Shown here: one piece after another, positions 52,562 through 60,547 of the stretch
Numbering within the stretch: the first letter of the stretch is position 1
Layout: each line of letters begins with the position of its first letter
Assembly: GCA_905479015.1 (NCBI GenBank)
Contig: CAJQKV010000025.1
Location: forward strand, 1 to 64,000
From: an uncultured Cyclobacteriaceae bacterium
Lineage (GTDB): Bacteria; Bacteroidota; Bacteroidia; Cytophagales; Cyclobacteriaceae
DNA length: 64,000 nt
Direction: 5' to 3'
Notes under the pieces: model-generated
Databases searched by the model: none
What the model was told of the DNA's origin: nothing
What the model saw: the letters and a program-made list of their open reading frames with translations, nothing else
Translations under genes and position numbers: made by a program

Positions 52562-53548
52562 TTAACGCCTGTTCTTGGGCTTATACTTGCTTTGAGAAAA
52601 AATTTGGTGGTGATTGCGATTGGCCATCAGTTCTTGCATGGTACTCCCCGTCTCATCCATATATTGTTTTACGATTTGCCATCCAATCCAAGCACCGACT
52701 CTTCCAGGACAATCATCGCCCAACTCTATCGTTTTTGGCCGTTCTCCAAGCATTTTTTTCTTAGTAAATTCATCTGTCACGTAGAGCCATTCTTCTTCGA
52801 TAATCCGAGACCAAATCAATTCTTGGTAGGCATATACATCTCGGATTTCCTTTGGTGTAAATCCTAAAATTAAATCATCTGGTGTACAAGGCATGATGCT
52901 TCCCAGTAAATAATAAATCTTCCCATAATCAATCATTTCAGACAATAAAGTCTCTTCATCTCCACTTGAACAATAATCTGCAATGAAAAACTTCAAGATG
53001 GTTGGCGTCATATACTTGGGTTCGTACCTCCTCAAAATATACTGCGGAACTTCTTTGGGCCGATAAGACGCTTTCTCCCCAATAAAAAAATCTAACCCAA
53101 TAATGATCAGGTCCTTTGAAATAGCTAAATCATTATACAATCCACTTACCATCGTTTGAATTTTAGGAACCGTCATCTCGGGAAAATAATATTTCAACCA
53201 TCCTAAAGAATTATTCATTGTTTTTTCAAACAGGGGCTGGTCAAAGGCTTCATCTGCCTCTGCATACAGCGTGTCTATAAACTCGTTTTGTACCACCCCA
53301 AAAATGCGTTCAGCTAATATTTTTTCATCGGGGTACTCATTGAGATGAAACATTCTTGCTGCCATTTGCTCGTGAGTTTGAAGAAACTTTTCTACTTCAC
53401 TGATCTCTTGAGCCTCAAATAACACTTTTTCGAGCCTATTTACCTCAATTTCTACCGTCGGAAGCTCCCCCTCAGGATGGTAACGGCAGGGGTCTTCACT
53501 GCATCCATTTAAGAAAAGAAAAACAAAGACTAGACAAACTATCCTCAT
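52562..53548 (-). CDS. gldB: Gliding motility lipoprotein GldB
   Basis: 328 residues with a lipoprotein signal (MRIVCLVFVFLFLNGCSEDP, Cys16). The central segment IIIGLDFFIGEKASYRPKEV and PQYILRRYEPKYM is the GldB core, and DYGKIYYLLGSIMPCTPDD and RVGAWIGWQIVKQYM complete it. GldB is needed for gliding and for type IX secretion function in Flavobacterium johnsoniae and may have a zinc-protease-like fold. It lies divergent from a beta-barrel gene (35 bases between starts). Confidence 0.8.
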   Translation of the reverse strand: MRIVCLVFVFLFLNGCSEDPCRYHPEGELPTVEIEVNRLEKVLFEAQEISEVEKFLQTHEQMAARMFHLNEYPDEKILAERIFGVVQNEFIDTLYAEADEAFDQPLFEKTMNNSLGWLKYYFPEMTVPKIQTMVSGLYNDLAISKDLIIIGLDFFIGEKASYRPKEVPQYILRRYEPKYMTPTILKFFIADYCSSGDEETLLSEMIDYGKIYYLLGSIMPCTPDDLILGFTPKEIRDVYAYQELIWSRIIEEEWLYVTDEFTKKKMLGERPKTIELGDDCPGRVGAWIGWQIVKQYMDETGSTMQELMANRNHHQIFSQSKYKPKNRR

Positions 53549-53554
53549 AAATAC

Positions 53555-53562
53555 TATTTTTG
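53555..53562 (+). promoter_or_regulatory. -7 box TATTTTTG for the beta-barrel gene
   Basis: TATTTTTG ends 21 bases before ATG 53584. It rules out the earlier in-frame start at 53560, which overlaps the box. Confidence 0.4.
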
Positions 53563-53583
53563 GAGAAAATTAATATAATTTCA

Positions 53584-54228
53584 ATGAGAAAGTCACTTCT
53601 TTTCGCATCATTTATTTTAATTGGAGCCCTGGCCTGCTTTTCGCAAACCAAACTCGGATTAAAATTTTCTCCATTATTTTCATCTCACAAGATCTCGTTA
53701 AAGTCAGATCTATTGGAGGTGTCCCAAGGGAAGATAGCCACCAGAATGTCGATCGGCCTGATTGTGGATCACCCGCTTACCGACACTTACTTTTTAAGCT
53801 CCGGTTTGATTTACCTGCCCAAAAGGGTCAGTATCAATTTGGTCGAAGAAGGTAGCGGTACGGCCCCTGCAAATCCTTTTGAATCCTACGATCTTAATTA
53901 TCTCCAGGTTCCCTTATCACTAAAACTCTTCACCAACGAAATCGCTCCGGACATCAGTCTGTTTTTTCAAATCGGTCTGGCCCTTGAGTTCAAAATCTTC
54001 GAACAAGAATTGAACGAAGATTATGAATTTATCTCGAAATTTAAATTTTTCGATACTGCTGCAATCATAGGCACAGGCATAGAGTACCGACTGGGAATAA
54101 ATACCTTGTTTTTTGCCGGTATCAGCCTACAAAAAGGTTTGATTAACATAATTAATCAAACCAATCCTGATTATCCCCTCGTCATTAGAAATCAAATCGT
54201 CAGTATTGACTTAGGTATGAAATTCTAA
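53584..54228 (+). CDS. PorT-family outer-membrane beta-barrel protein
   Basis: 214 residues from ATG 53584 with a signal peptide (MRKSLLFASFILIGALACFS, then Q). The body has alternating strands: KLGLKFSPLFSSHKISL, YFLSSGLIYLPKRVSI, LNYLQVPLSLKLFTNE and a C-terminal SIDLGMKF with terminal Phe. This is the PorT-like (OMP_b-brl_2) eight-stranded barrel. PorT itself takes part in type IX secretion, but many paralogues exist, so no symbol is given. Its stop overlaps the end of the rng gene by four bases. Confidence 0.75.
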   Translation: MRKSLLFASFILIGALACFSQTKLGLKFSPLFSSHKISLKSDLLEVSQGKIATRMSIGLIVDHPLTDTYFLSSGLIYLPKRVSINLVEEGSGTAPANPFESYDLNYLQVPLSLKLFTNEIAPDISLFFQIGLALEFKIFEQELNEDYEFISKFKFFDTAAIIGTGIEYRLGINTLFFAGISLQKGLINIINQTNPDYPLVIRNQIVSIDLGMKF

Positions 54229-55775
54229 GTCTGAATGGCTTCGCCATTGGTGTTTAGAAATTGATACTCACTCAAAGCCAGAGAAGAATCTGATATTACA
54301 TTGACCCATTTCATCAAACCCAAAAACCATTTAACCCGCCTAGAAATGATCCCTTCGGTAAAGTAAGCACTCAAGTAAGGATGCACCACTAAGGTTACCT
54401 TTTTCTCGTTCTGCTTCTTAAACAAATGCATCAACGTCTCCTCAATTTGATCTGCCACTAAAATGGAAGCTGTTATCTTACCCGTACCCGCACAAGAAGG
54501 ACATTGTTCTTTGGTAATGATATTTACTTCCGGCCTTACCCTTTGTCGGGTAATTTGTAATAAACCAAACTTTGATAATGGTAAAATGGTGTGTTTGGAA
54601 CGGTCCCCTCCCATCGATTCAATCATCGTTGAATAGACTTTACGCTTGTTTTCAATCTTACGCATGTCTATGAAGTCAACCACAATGATCCCGCCCATAT
54701 CGCGTAAACGCAATTGACGAGCGATCTCCTTAGCGGCCTCAACATTTACTGTTAAAGCAGTCGTTTCTTGATCTTCCTCACGATTAGATTTATTCCCACT
54801 ATTCACATCAATCACATGCAACGCTTCAGTATGCTCAATGATTAAATATCCACCATCAGCTACCGTTACCGATTTTCCAAATGAAGTTTTTAATTGTTTC
54901 TCGACACCGAAAATTTCAAAAATTTTAGCTTTTGATTGATGTAGACGTAACAATTTCTCTTTATCTGGAGCAATGGTCTTGATGTAACTTTTGATCTCTT
55001 CAAATAAGTCTTTATCATCAATGGTAATGCTATCAAACGTCTCGTTAAGCACATCTCTAACAATAGAGTTAGTACGACTTACCTCTCCGATGATTTTATC
55101 CTTGGGTTTTGACTTCTTGAGTTTTTCAATGCCTCTTTGCCAAATTTGTACCAAGTTTTGAAGATCTGTATCAAGCTCTTTAACATCTTTTCCCGTAGCT
55201 ACGGTACGGATGATCACTCCAAAATTTTCTGGCTTGATTGAACTGATTAGACGCGCTAAGCGCTTCCTTTCATTCGAATTCCCTATTTTCTTTGATACAT
55301 TGACTGCATTCGAAAATGGTACTAAAACTAAATAGCGTCCTGCTATTGACAACTCGCACGATAATCTCGGGCCCTTTGTTGATATGGGTTCTTTTACAAC
55401 CTGAACAAGGACTTTTTGGTTCTTTGTAAGAACCTGTCCTATTTTACCAAACTTATCAATGTCGGCCTCATTTCTGAACCCAGTGAGCTTGGTGCTGATC
55501 TCTTTTTTACTTTGAATCAGCTGCGTAAATTTATTCAGTGACTGGATTTGTGGTCCTAAGTCGAGATAATGTAGAAAGGCGTCTTTTTCATAACCGATAT
55601 CAATGAAACCTGCATTGAGACCTTGAACGACTTTTCGTACAGTACCTAAGTAAATATCTCCAACATTGAATTGATTACCACCGTCTTCTTGGTGGAATTC
55701 AATCAATCTTCTATCATTTAAAAGAGCTATTCGACATCCGTTTTGAGTTGAATTTATTACTAATTCATTACTCAC
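54225..55775 (-). CDS. rng: Ribonuclease E/G family protein
   Basis: 516 residues, RNase G size. The S1 domain is at about 35-125 (VGDIYLGTVRKVVQGLNAGF, DIGYEKDAFLHY). The catalytic DNase I-like core has ALHVIDVNSGN and GGIIVVDFIDMRK with the metal-binding Asp, then the zinc link CPSCAGTG. The long C-terminal scaffold of RNase E is absent. It matures rRNA 5' ends and decays mRNA. It is the last gene of the HU-TPR-COX24-rng unit. Confidence 0.95.
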   Translation of the reverse strand: MSNELVINSTQNGCRIALLNDRRLIEFHQEDGGNQFNVGDIYLGTVRKVVQGLNAGFIDIGYEKDAFLHYLDLGPQIQSLNKFTQLIQSKKEISTKLTGFRNEADIDKFGKIGQVLTKNQKVLVQVVKEPISTKGPRLSCELSIAGRYLVLVPFSNAVNVSKKIGNSNERKRLARLISSIKPENFGVIIRTVATGKDVKELDTDLQNLVQIWQRGIEKLKKSKPKDKIIGEVSRTNSIVRDVLNETFDSITIDDKDLFEEIKSYIKTIAPDKEKLLRLHQSKAKIFEIFGVEKQLKTSFGKSVTVADGGYLIIEHTEALHVIDVNSGNKSNREEDQETTALTVNVEAAKEIARQLRLRDMGGIIVVDFIDMRKIENKRKVYSTMIESMGGDRSKHTILPLSKFGLLQITRQRVRPEVNIITKEQCPSCAGTGKITASILVADQIEETLMHLFKKQNEKKVTLVVHPYLSAYFTEGIISRRVKWFLGLMKWVNVISDSSLALSEYQFLNTNGEAIQT

Positions 55776-55794
55776 AATTTTTCAGATTAAATGT

Positions 55795-55884
55795 CTACTT
55801 CTTTTTATGTCTATTCTTCCTTAACCTTTTCTTTCTCTTGTGTGTAGAGATTTTATGTCTTTTCCTTTTTTTACCGCAAGGCAT
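55795..55884 (-). CDS. AURKAIP1/COX24-domain-like 29-residue basic protein
   Basis: A 29-codon gene from ATG 55884: MPCGKKRKRHKISTHKRKKR then LRKNRHKKK. Of 29 residues 18 are K or R. This exact style of peptide is conserved in Bacteroidota and annotated as an AURKAIP1/COX24 domain protein; the domain is shared with mitochondrial ribosomal protein mS38. A role on the small ribosomal subunit is therefore likely but inferred. It lies 19 bases before rng and 21 after the TPR gene. Confidence 0.85.
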   Translation of the reverse strand: MPCGKKRKRHKISTHKRKKRLRKNRHKKK

Positions 55885-55905
55885 ATTCTTTTAATTTAAG
55901 TGTTA

Positions 55906-56682
55906 TTAATTCTCTAAATATTCTGCTGCTGCAGACTTTAACGCTGGATCAGCATCTTCTGCAGCTACAATTCTTGTAAATAGTTCTGATGATTCCTCAG
56001 GTTTGTTGATCTCTAACAAACAAACGCCCATGTATAACATGGCCTCATAATCATCTTCTTTTAACGCAATCAACTTTTCAAACCTTTCAACGCCTCGGTC
56101 ATATTGCCCTGATTGAATGGACAAAAGACCTAAACTTAAAAGGGCTTCTCTGTTCTCTGGGTCTTTTTCTACCACTTCCCTCAACATCATAATCCCTGAC
56201 ATAGGGTTTTCTGTTGTCACTAGGGTCATGGCTAACTTTGTCTTGGCGGATAAATTATCTACCTCCCTTTGAGTGATCAAAGTCAAAACTTTCCGTGCCT
56301 CTAGAGCATAAACGGCCGCTTCTTTCATGTTAGAGGCACGCTCGTATGAAGCATATAATAATGCTGCCGCTTTTTTCTGTGTTTGCAAAGAACTATCTCT
56401 CTGCAAGAATTTTATCGTAACATTTTTGGCACTATCCAAAAACCCATACTTTAAATAGTATCTCGCTAAAGAGTCTGCAAAGTTAATGTAATTTTCCGAT
56501 ATTTCCCCTTTCGTAAAAGTCTTCAGTGAAGTAATTGCCGCCGCGTCTTCATTGGACATATTAAAAGAATGTGATTCTACACTGCTCTCATCCTCATTTT
56601 TCACTGCTGTGCGCGGGAGTTGATAGAGTAAAAAGACGGCTGCCATCCCTGCAATTGTTAGTGAAATAAGATACTTATTCAT
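55906..56682 (-). CDS. TPR-repeat membrane-anchored protein
   Basis: 258 residues. An N-terminal membrane helix (YLISLTIAGMAAVFLLYQL) is followed by tetratricopeptide helices: NYINFADSLARYYLKYGFLD, ENREALLSLGLLSIQSGQYD, and DDYEAMLYMGVCLLEINKPE. The repeats face the periplasm. Role unknown; constant placement between HU and rng in this group suggests a housekeeping role. It starts 18 bases after the HU gene and is cotranscribed. Confidence 0.85.
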   Translation of the reverse strand: MNKYLISLTIAGMAAVFLLYQLPRTAVKNEDESSVESHSFNMSNEDAAAITSLKTFTKGEISENYINFADSLARYYLKYGFLDSAKNVTIKFLQRDSSLQTQKKAAALLYASYERASNMKEAAVYALEARKVLTLITQREVDNLSAKTKLAMTLVTTENPMSGIMMLREVVEKDPENREALLSLGLLSIQSGQYDRGVERFEKLIALKEDDYEAMLYMGVCLLEINKPEESSELFTRIVAAEDADPALKSAAAEYLEN

Positions 56683-56700
56683 CCGCTATCAGCTATACTT

Positions 56701-56991
56701 TTACGCAGGCGTTACGCTCTTCTTGATCTTGTCAATGAAAATTTTAGATGGCTTAAAGCTCGGGACATAATGCTCCTCAATGACAATTGCCGTATTTTTA
56801 GATATGTTTCTGGCAATCTTTTTTGCGCGTTTTTTGTTCACAAAACTACCAAACCCCCTCACATATATGTTTTTCCCGTCGGCCATCGAAGTTTTTACTA
56901 CAGAGAAGAAGGCTTCTACCGATGCCTGAACGTCTAATTTATCGATCCCTGTCTTTTCACTTATTTCGTTTATTACATCTGCTTTCGTCAC
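56701..56991 (-). CDS. HU/IHF family DNA-binding protein
   Basis: 96 residues. The family start MTKADVINEISEKTGIDKLD, the VRGFGSFVNKKRAKKIARN arm region and VPSFKPSKIF tail are all present. The beta-arm lacks the Pro found in most HU proteins at its tip, being closer to the IHF-like Bacteroidota subtype. It bends DNA as part of the nucleoid. It is first in a four-gene unit with a full consensus promoter upstream. Confidence 0.9.
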   Translation of the reverse strand: MTKADVINEISEKTGIDKLDVQASVEAFFSVVKTSMADGKNIYVRGFGSFVNKKRAKKIARNISKNTAIVIEEHYVPSFKPSKIFIDKIKKSVTPA

Positions 56992-57035
56992 AATAATGTC
57001 ATTTTAATTGTCAACCATCGTTTTATTAAGAACTT

Positions 57036-57065
57036 CAAATTTACATTTGCAAGTCTGCGGTACAA
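57036..57065 (-). promoter_or_regulatory. Consensus Bacteroidota promoter for the HU operon
   Basis: On the minus strand TTG (57065-57063), a 19-base spacer and TAAATTTG (57043-57036) match the TTG-N19-21-TAnnTTTG consensus exactly, 45 bases before the HU start codon. On the plus strand TACATTTG (57042-57049) overlaps it and may serve mutY, so the two divergent units could compete for polymerase. Confidence 0.65.
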
Positions 57066-57130
57066 ATGTATTCTCTAGAAAATCAAAAACCCCAAATAAT
57101 ATCATCAAAATTCAAATAACTTCTTCATTA

Positions 57131-58135
57131 ATGAATTGGTATTCAAGGGAAAAGAGAGATTTGCCTTGGCGGGCCACGCGCAACCCTTATACGGTTTGGC
57201 TCTCTGAAATTATCCTACAACAAACCCGCGTAGCTCAAGGCACCCCTTATTACGAAAAATTCATCAATGCCTATCCTACCGTGCATGCGCTCGCCGCAGC
57301 CTCTGAACAAGAAATATTAAAATTATGGGAAGGGCTTGGATATTACAGTCGTGCCAGAAATTTACATAAAGCAGCACAGCAGGTCACCCAGGAATACGGA
57401 GGTATTTTTCCTGATTCATATCTCGAACTGCTCAAATTAAAAGGTATTGGGCCTTATACAGCCGCGGCCATCGCTTCCATCTGCTTCCATGAAAAGGTAC
57501 CCGTGGTAGACGGTAACGTTTTTAGATTGATCTCGCGCCTTTTTGGCATTCAGGAAGACATCGGCAAGGGAAGCACTCGCAAAATTTTTGAACAAACCAT
57601 CGCACACATCATGCCTTCGTCAAGCCCCGGTGATTTTAATCAAGCGATGATGGAGTTTGGTGCCCTGGTTTGCACCCCTCGTCCCCAATGCGAGAACTGT
57701 GATTTACAATTTGAGTGCCAATCCTTCAGAGAAAAAACACAACATCTTTTACCCGTAAAAGCAAAGAAAATTAAAATTCAAGCGCGCACATTACATTATT
57801 GGATTTTTACCTATGAGCATAAAATCTGCTTAAACAAAAGAATAAAAGGAGATATCTGGGAAGGGCTTTGGGACTTTTATTCAACCCCTACGGATCTTTT
57901 CAGCGTCGCCTCAATTGACCGAGATCACAACGCAAAAGCCTCCTATGGCCCTATCAGCCACAAGTTAACCCATCAAAATATCAAGGCCTGGTTTACACAA
58001 ATTGAGGTTTCAAGTGCTTTACAATTAACCGAAATTGCGAAAAAATTAAATTTAACTGTTTTCAATCTTGACGAATTGGTAACTTTACCAAAACCAAAAC
58101 TCATTGTCAATTATTTGGCTCAAGTAAAATTTTAA
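57131..58135 (+). CDS. mutY: A/G-specific adenine DNA glycosylase MutY
   Basis: 334 residues from the first ATG (57131). The helix-hairpin-helix and catalytic regions are present: RDLPWRATRNPYTVWLSEII, QQTRVAQGTPYY, LKGIGPYTAAAIASICF, VPVVDGNVFRLISRLF with the catalytic Asp. The iron-sulfur loop is C-x5-C-x2-C-x5-C (CTPRPQCENCDLQFEC), one residue shorter than the usual C-x6-C-x2-C-x5-C. Homology seems to begin about ten residues before this ATG, where only ATT, ATC or ATA codons exist; a TTG at 57008 lies upstream of the likely promoter. It removes A opposite 8-oxoG. Confidence 0.9.
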   Translation: MNWYSREKRDLPWRATRNPYTVWLSEIILQQTRVAQGTPYYEKFINAYPTVHALAAASEQEILKLWEGLGYYSRARNLHKAAQQVTQEYGGIFPDSYLELLKLKGIGPYTAAAIASICFHEKVPVVDGNVFRLISRLFGIQEDIGKGSTRKIFEQTIAHIMPSSSPGDFNQAMMEFGALVCTPRPQCENCDLQFECQSFREKTQHLLPVKAKKIKIQARTLHYWIFTYEHKICLNKRIKGDIWEGLWDFYSTPTDLFSVASIDRDHNAKASYGPISHKLTHQNIKAWFTQIEVSSALQLTEIAKKLNLTVFNLDELVTLPKPKLIVNYLAQVKF

Positions 58136-58148
58136 TTATTTTTATATC

Positions 58149-58598
58149 ATGGCTGGAGTAAATAAAGTAATTCTCGTTGGAAATTTAGGAAAAGATCCTG
58201 AAGTGAGGTACCTAGATAACAACAAAGTGGTGGCCAATTTGACCCTCGCCACTACCGAAAATTACAAAGATCGCAATGGCAACAAAGTTGAAAATACTGA
58301 GTGGCATGATTTGGAACTTTGGGATGGTTTGGCAAAAATTGCTGAGCAATACTTAACTAAAGGAAAAAGCATTTACGTAGAGGGTAAAATTAAAACAGAC
58401 AGTTGGCAAGATGATCAAGGGAACAATAAATACAGGACCCGAATAAGGGTACAAAACATGACCATGTTGGGTGGTGGAGGTGCTCCCGGAACCAGTGGAG
58501 TAGCTCCAGAACAACGTAGTCCTGTTGATAATAACCCCCCAGCATCCCCTACCGCTAGTCCAACTGCAGAAACTGAGTCGGATGATCTTCCCTTTTAA
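58149..58598 (+). CDS. ssb: Single-stranded DNA-binding protein
   Basis: 149 residues. The OB fold starts MAGVNKVILVGNLGKDPEVR and has WHDLELWDGLAKIAEQYLTK and YVEGKIKT. A Gly/Pro/Ser linker leads to the acidic tip ESDDLPF, which binds repair and replication partners. It lies 13 bases after mutY, in the conserved mutY-ssb-gldE-gldD cluster. Confidence 0.95.
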   Translation: MAGVNKVILVGNLGKDPEVRYLDNNKVVANLTLATTENYKDRNGNKVENTEWHDLELWDGLAKIAEQYLTKGKSIYVEGKIKTDSWQDDQGNNKYRTRIRVQNMTMLGGGGAPGTSGVAPEQRSPVDNNPPASPTASPTAETESDDLPF

Positions 58599-58658
58599 TT
58601 TTCACGAAACAAACACTACTTGGTATCCTCAATAGATGAACCTCCGTCGATAATCTTG

Positions 58659-59933
58659 ATGGAATTTGTAACCCTTTCAAGTTCCTTTTATTGGGGCTTT
58701 GGTCTCCTGATTTTAATTTTATTGGCATTGTCAGGCCTGATTTCTGGCGCTGAGGTTGCCTTTTTTTCGCTTGATAAGACGGCCTTAGACGAAGAGGAGC
58801 CCTCAGACCGTAAAATAAAAATGCTGTTAAAATCCCCACATCAGTTATTGGCCACCATCTTGATCCTCAATAACCTCTTTAATGTATTCATTGTAACCCT
58901 TTCGACCTATGCCTCTTGGCAAATGGTCGGCAAAAAAGAAGCTGAAGGCGTCGTTTTGATCGCGCTTACTGCCCTCATTTCTATATTGATTATTTTTTTC
59001 GGAGAAATTGTTCCCAAAATTTCTGCCGCACATCAACCTCAAAAGTTTGCACGTTTCTGCCTCCCTTACATCTGGTTTTTTAATCGTCTATTAAAACCGC
59101 TCTCTTGGCTCCTCATTGGTCTAAGTAGTTTTATTGAAAAACGGGTCAAAAAGAAAGGTTATAATCTCTCAGTTGAAGAGCTTAATCAAGCTTTAGACAT
59201 CACCTCTGAGCAAAATGTCAGTAAAGAAGAGAAAGGTATTCTGAAGGGGATTGTTAATTTTGGAACCCTTTCAGTAAAACAAATCATGCGTTCTAGAGTT
59301 GATATTTCAGCAGTTGACAGGTCTAGTGATTTCCATGAGTTGATGGATCAAATCAACAAAACAGGATTTTCGAGGATCCCCGTTTATGTAGAAAACATTG
59401 ATAAAATTGAAGGCTTATTATACATCAAGGACATGTTACCCTTTCTTCATGAAGAAGAAGATTTCCATTGGCAACAGTTCCTACGGCCCGTCTATTTCAT
59501 CCCTGAAAGTAAGAAAATCGACGCGCTCTTTAAAGATTTTCAAGAAAAGCAGGTTCACATGGCCATTGTTATTGACGAATATGGGGGCACCGAAGGCTTA
59601 ATTACTATGGAAGATATCATTGAAGAAATCGTAGGGGAAATCAATGACGAATTCGATGAGGCTTTAGATGCAGATTATAAAAAAATAGATGATAATACTG
59701 CCATATTTGAAGGTAAAACCTCGCTCAATGATTTTTGTAAAATCATGTCAGAAGAGGCCGACGTCTTTGACGAAATTAAAGGTGAAAGTGAAAGCTTAGG
59801 AGGGTTATTGTTAGAAATAAACAAAAACCTTCCTCTTTCCAATGAGAAAATTCAAGTAGGTAAGTTTTTGTTTTCAATAGAATCTGTCGATCAAAAACGC
59901 ATCAAAAGAGTTCGCGTATTTAGAAAATCATGA
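58659..59933 (+). CDS. gldE: Gliding motility-associated protein GldE (CNNM/CorC-type)
   Basis: 424 residues from ATG 58659; a TTG 13 codons earlier is possible. A DUF21 membrane domain (SGLISGAEVAFFSLDKTALD at the start, four helices) is followed by a CBS pair (IMRSRVDISAVDRSSDFHEL, then KKIDALFKDFQEKQVHMAIV and IDEYGGTEGLITMEDI) and a CorC_HlyC C-terminal domain. The family includes magnesium-efflux related CNNM proteins; in F. johnsoniae GldE partly substitutes for or aids GldD. It overlaps gldD by four bases (ATGA). Confidence 0.9.
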   Translation: MEFVTLSSSFYWGFGLLILILLALSGLISGAEVAFFSLDKTALDEEEPSDRKIKMLLKSPHQLLATILILNNLFNVFIVTLSTYASWQMVGKKEAEGVVLIALTALISILIIFFGEIVPKISAAHQPQKFARFCLPYIWFFNRLLKPLSWLLIGLSSFIEKRVKKKGYNLSVEELNQALDITSEQNVSKEEKGILKGIVNFGTLSVKQIMRSRVDISAVDRSSDFHELMDQINKTGFSRIPVYVENIDKIEGLLYIKDMLPFLHEEEDFHWQQFLRPVYFIPESKKIDALFKDFQEKQVHMAIVIDEYGGTEGLITMEDIIEEIVGEINDEFDEALDADYKKIDDNTAIFEGKTSLNDFCKIMSEEADVFDEIKGESESLGGLLLEINKNLPLSNEKIQVGKFLFSIESVDQKRIKRVRVFRKS

Positions 59934-60499
59934 AAAACCATTTATTCTTAATCGTTTTTTTAATTCTTTGGTCTTGCGAAACCCATTATCTGCCGAAGCC
60001 TAAAGGATATAACCATATTGTTTTACCTTCAGTTTCCTACACTCAACTAATGGGTACACGCCCTTACACTTTTGAATATTCTACTCATGCAAAAATCTTG
60101 AAAGATACCAGTTGGATCGCAGAGCCAAACTGGATCCACATTTATTACCCCTATTTTGATGCCAATGTCCAACTGACCTATAAACCCATTAATAGTGACT
60201 CCTCGGTTCAAGATTATCTAAACGATAGTTTTAGGCTTACGGGTAAGCATCAAGTAAAAGCAACGGCGATCGATGAAAAAATCCTCTTCCTTAAAAATGG
60301 AAATGTCGCCTCTGTAAGTGAATTAAGTGGAGAAGTCCCCAGTCCTTTTCAATTTCACATAACCGACAGCATTACCCATTTTTTACGGGGTGCTTTGTAC
60401 TTCAATATGAGTACAAAAAATGATTCCTTGGGGCCCGCCATAGCATTTATTAAATCTGATTTGGTACATTTACTGAATACCTTAGAATGGAATGAATGA
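59930..60499 (+). CDS. gldD: Gliding motility lipoprotein GldD
   Basis: 189 residues. Signal with lipobox LILWSC, then the family signature YLPKPKGYNHIVLP. Other family segments are PNWIHIYYPYFDANVQLTYK and HFLRGALYFNMSTKNDSLGP. GldD is an inner- or outer-leaflet lipoprotein needed for gliding. Its translation is coupled to gldE by ATGA overlap, and recG follows after 48 bases. Confidence 0.9.
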   Translation: MKNHLFLIVFLILWSCETHYLPKPKGYNHIVLPSVSYTQLMGTRPYTFEYSTHAKILKDTSWIAEPNWIHIYYPYFDANVQLTYKPINSDSSVQDYLNDSFRLTGKHQVKATAIDEKILFLKNGNVASVSELSGEVPSPFQFHITDSITHFLRGALYFNMSTKNDSLGPAIAFIKSDLVHLLNTLEWNE

Positions 60500-60547
60500 T
60501 CATTACACGCTTTAAAATTATTCCTCTCTTTTCAGCATATAATTTAG

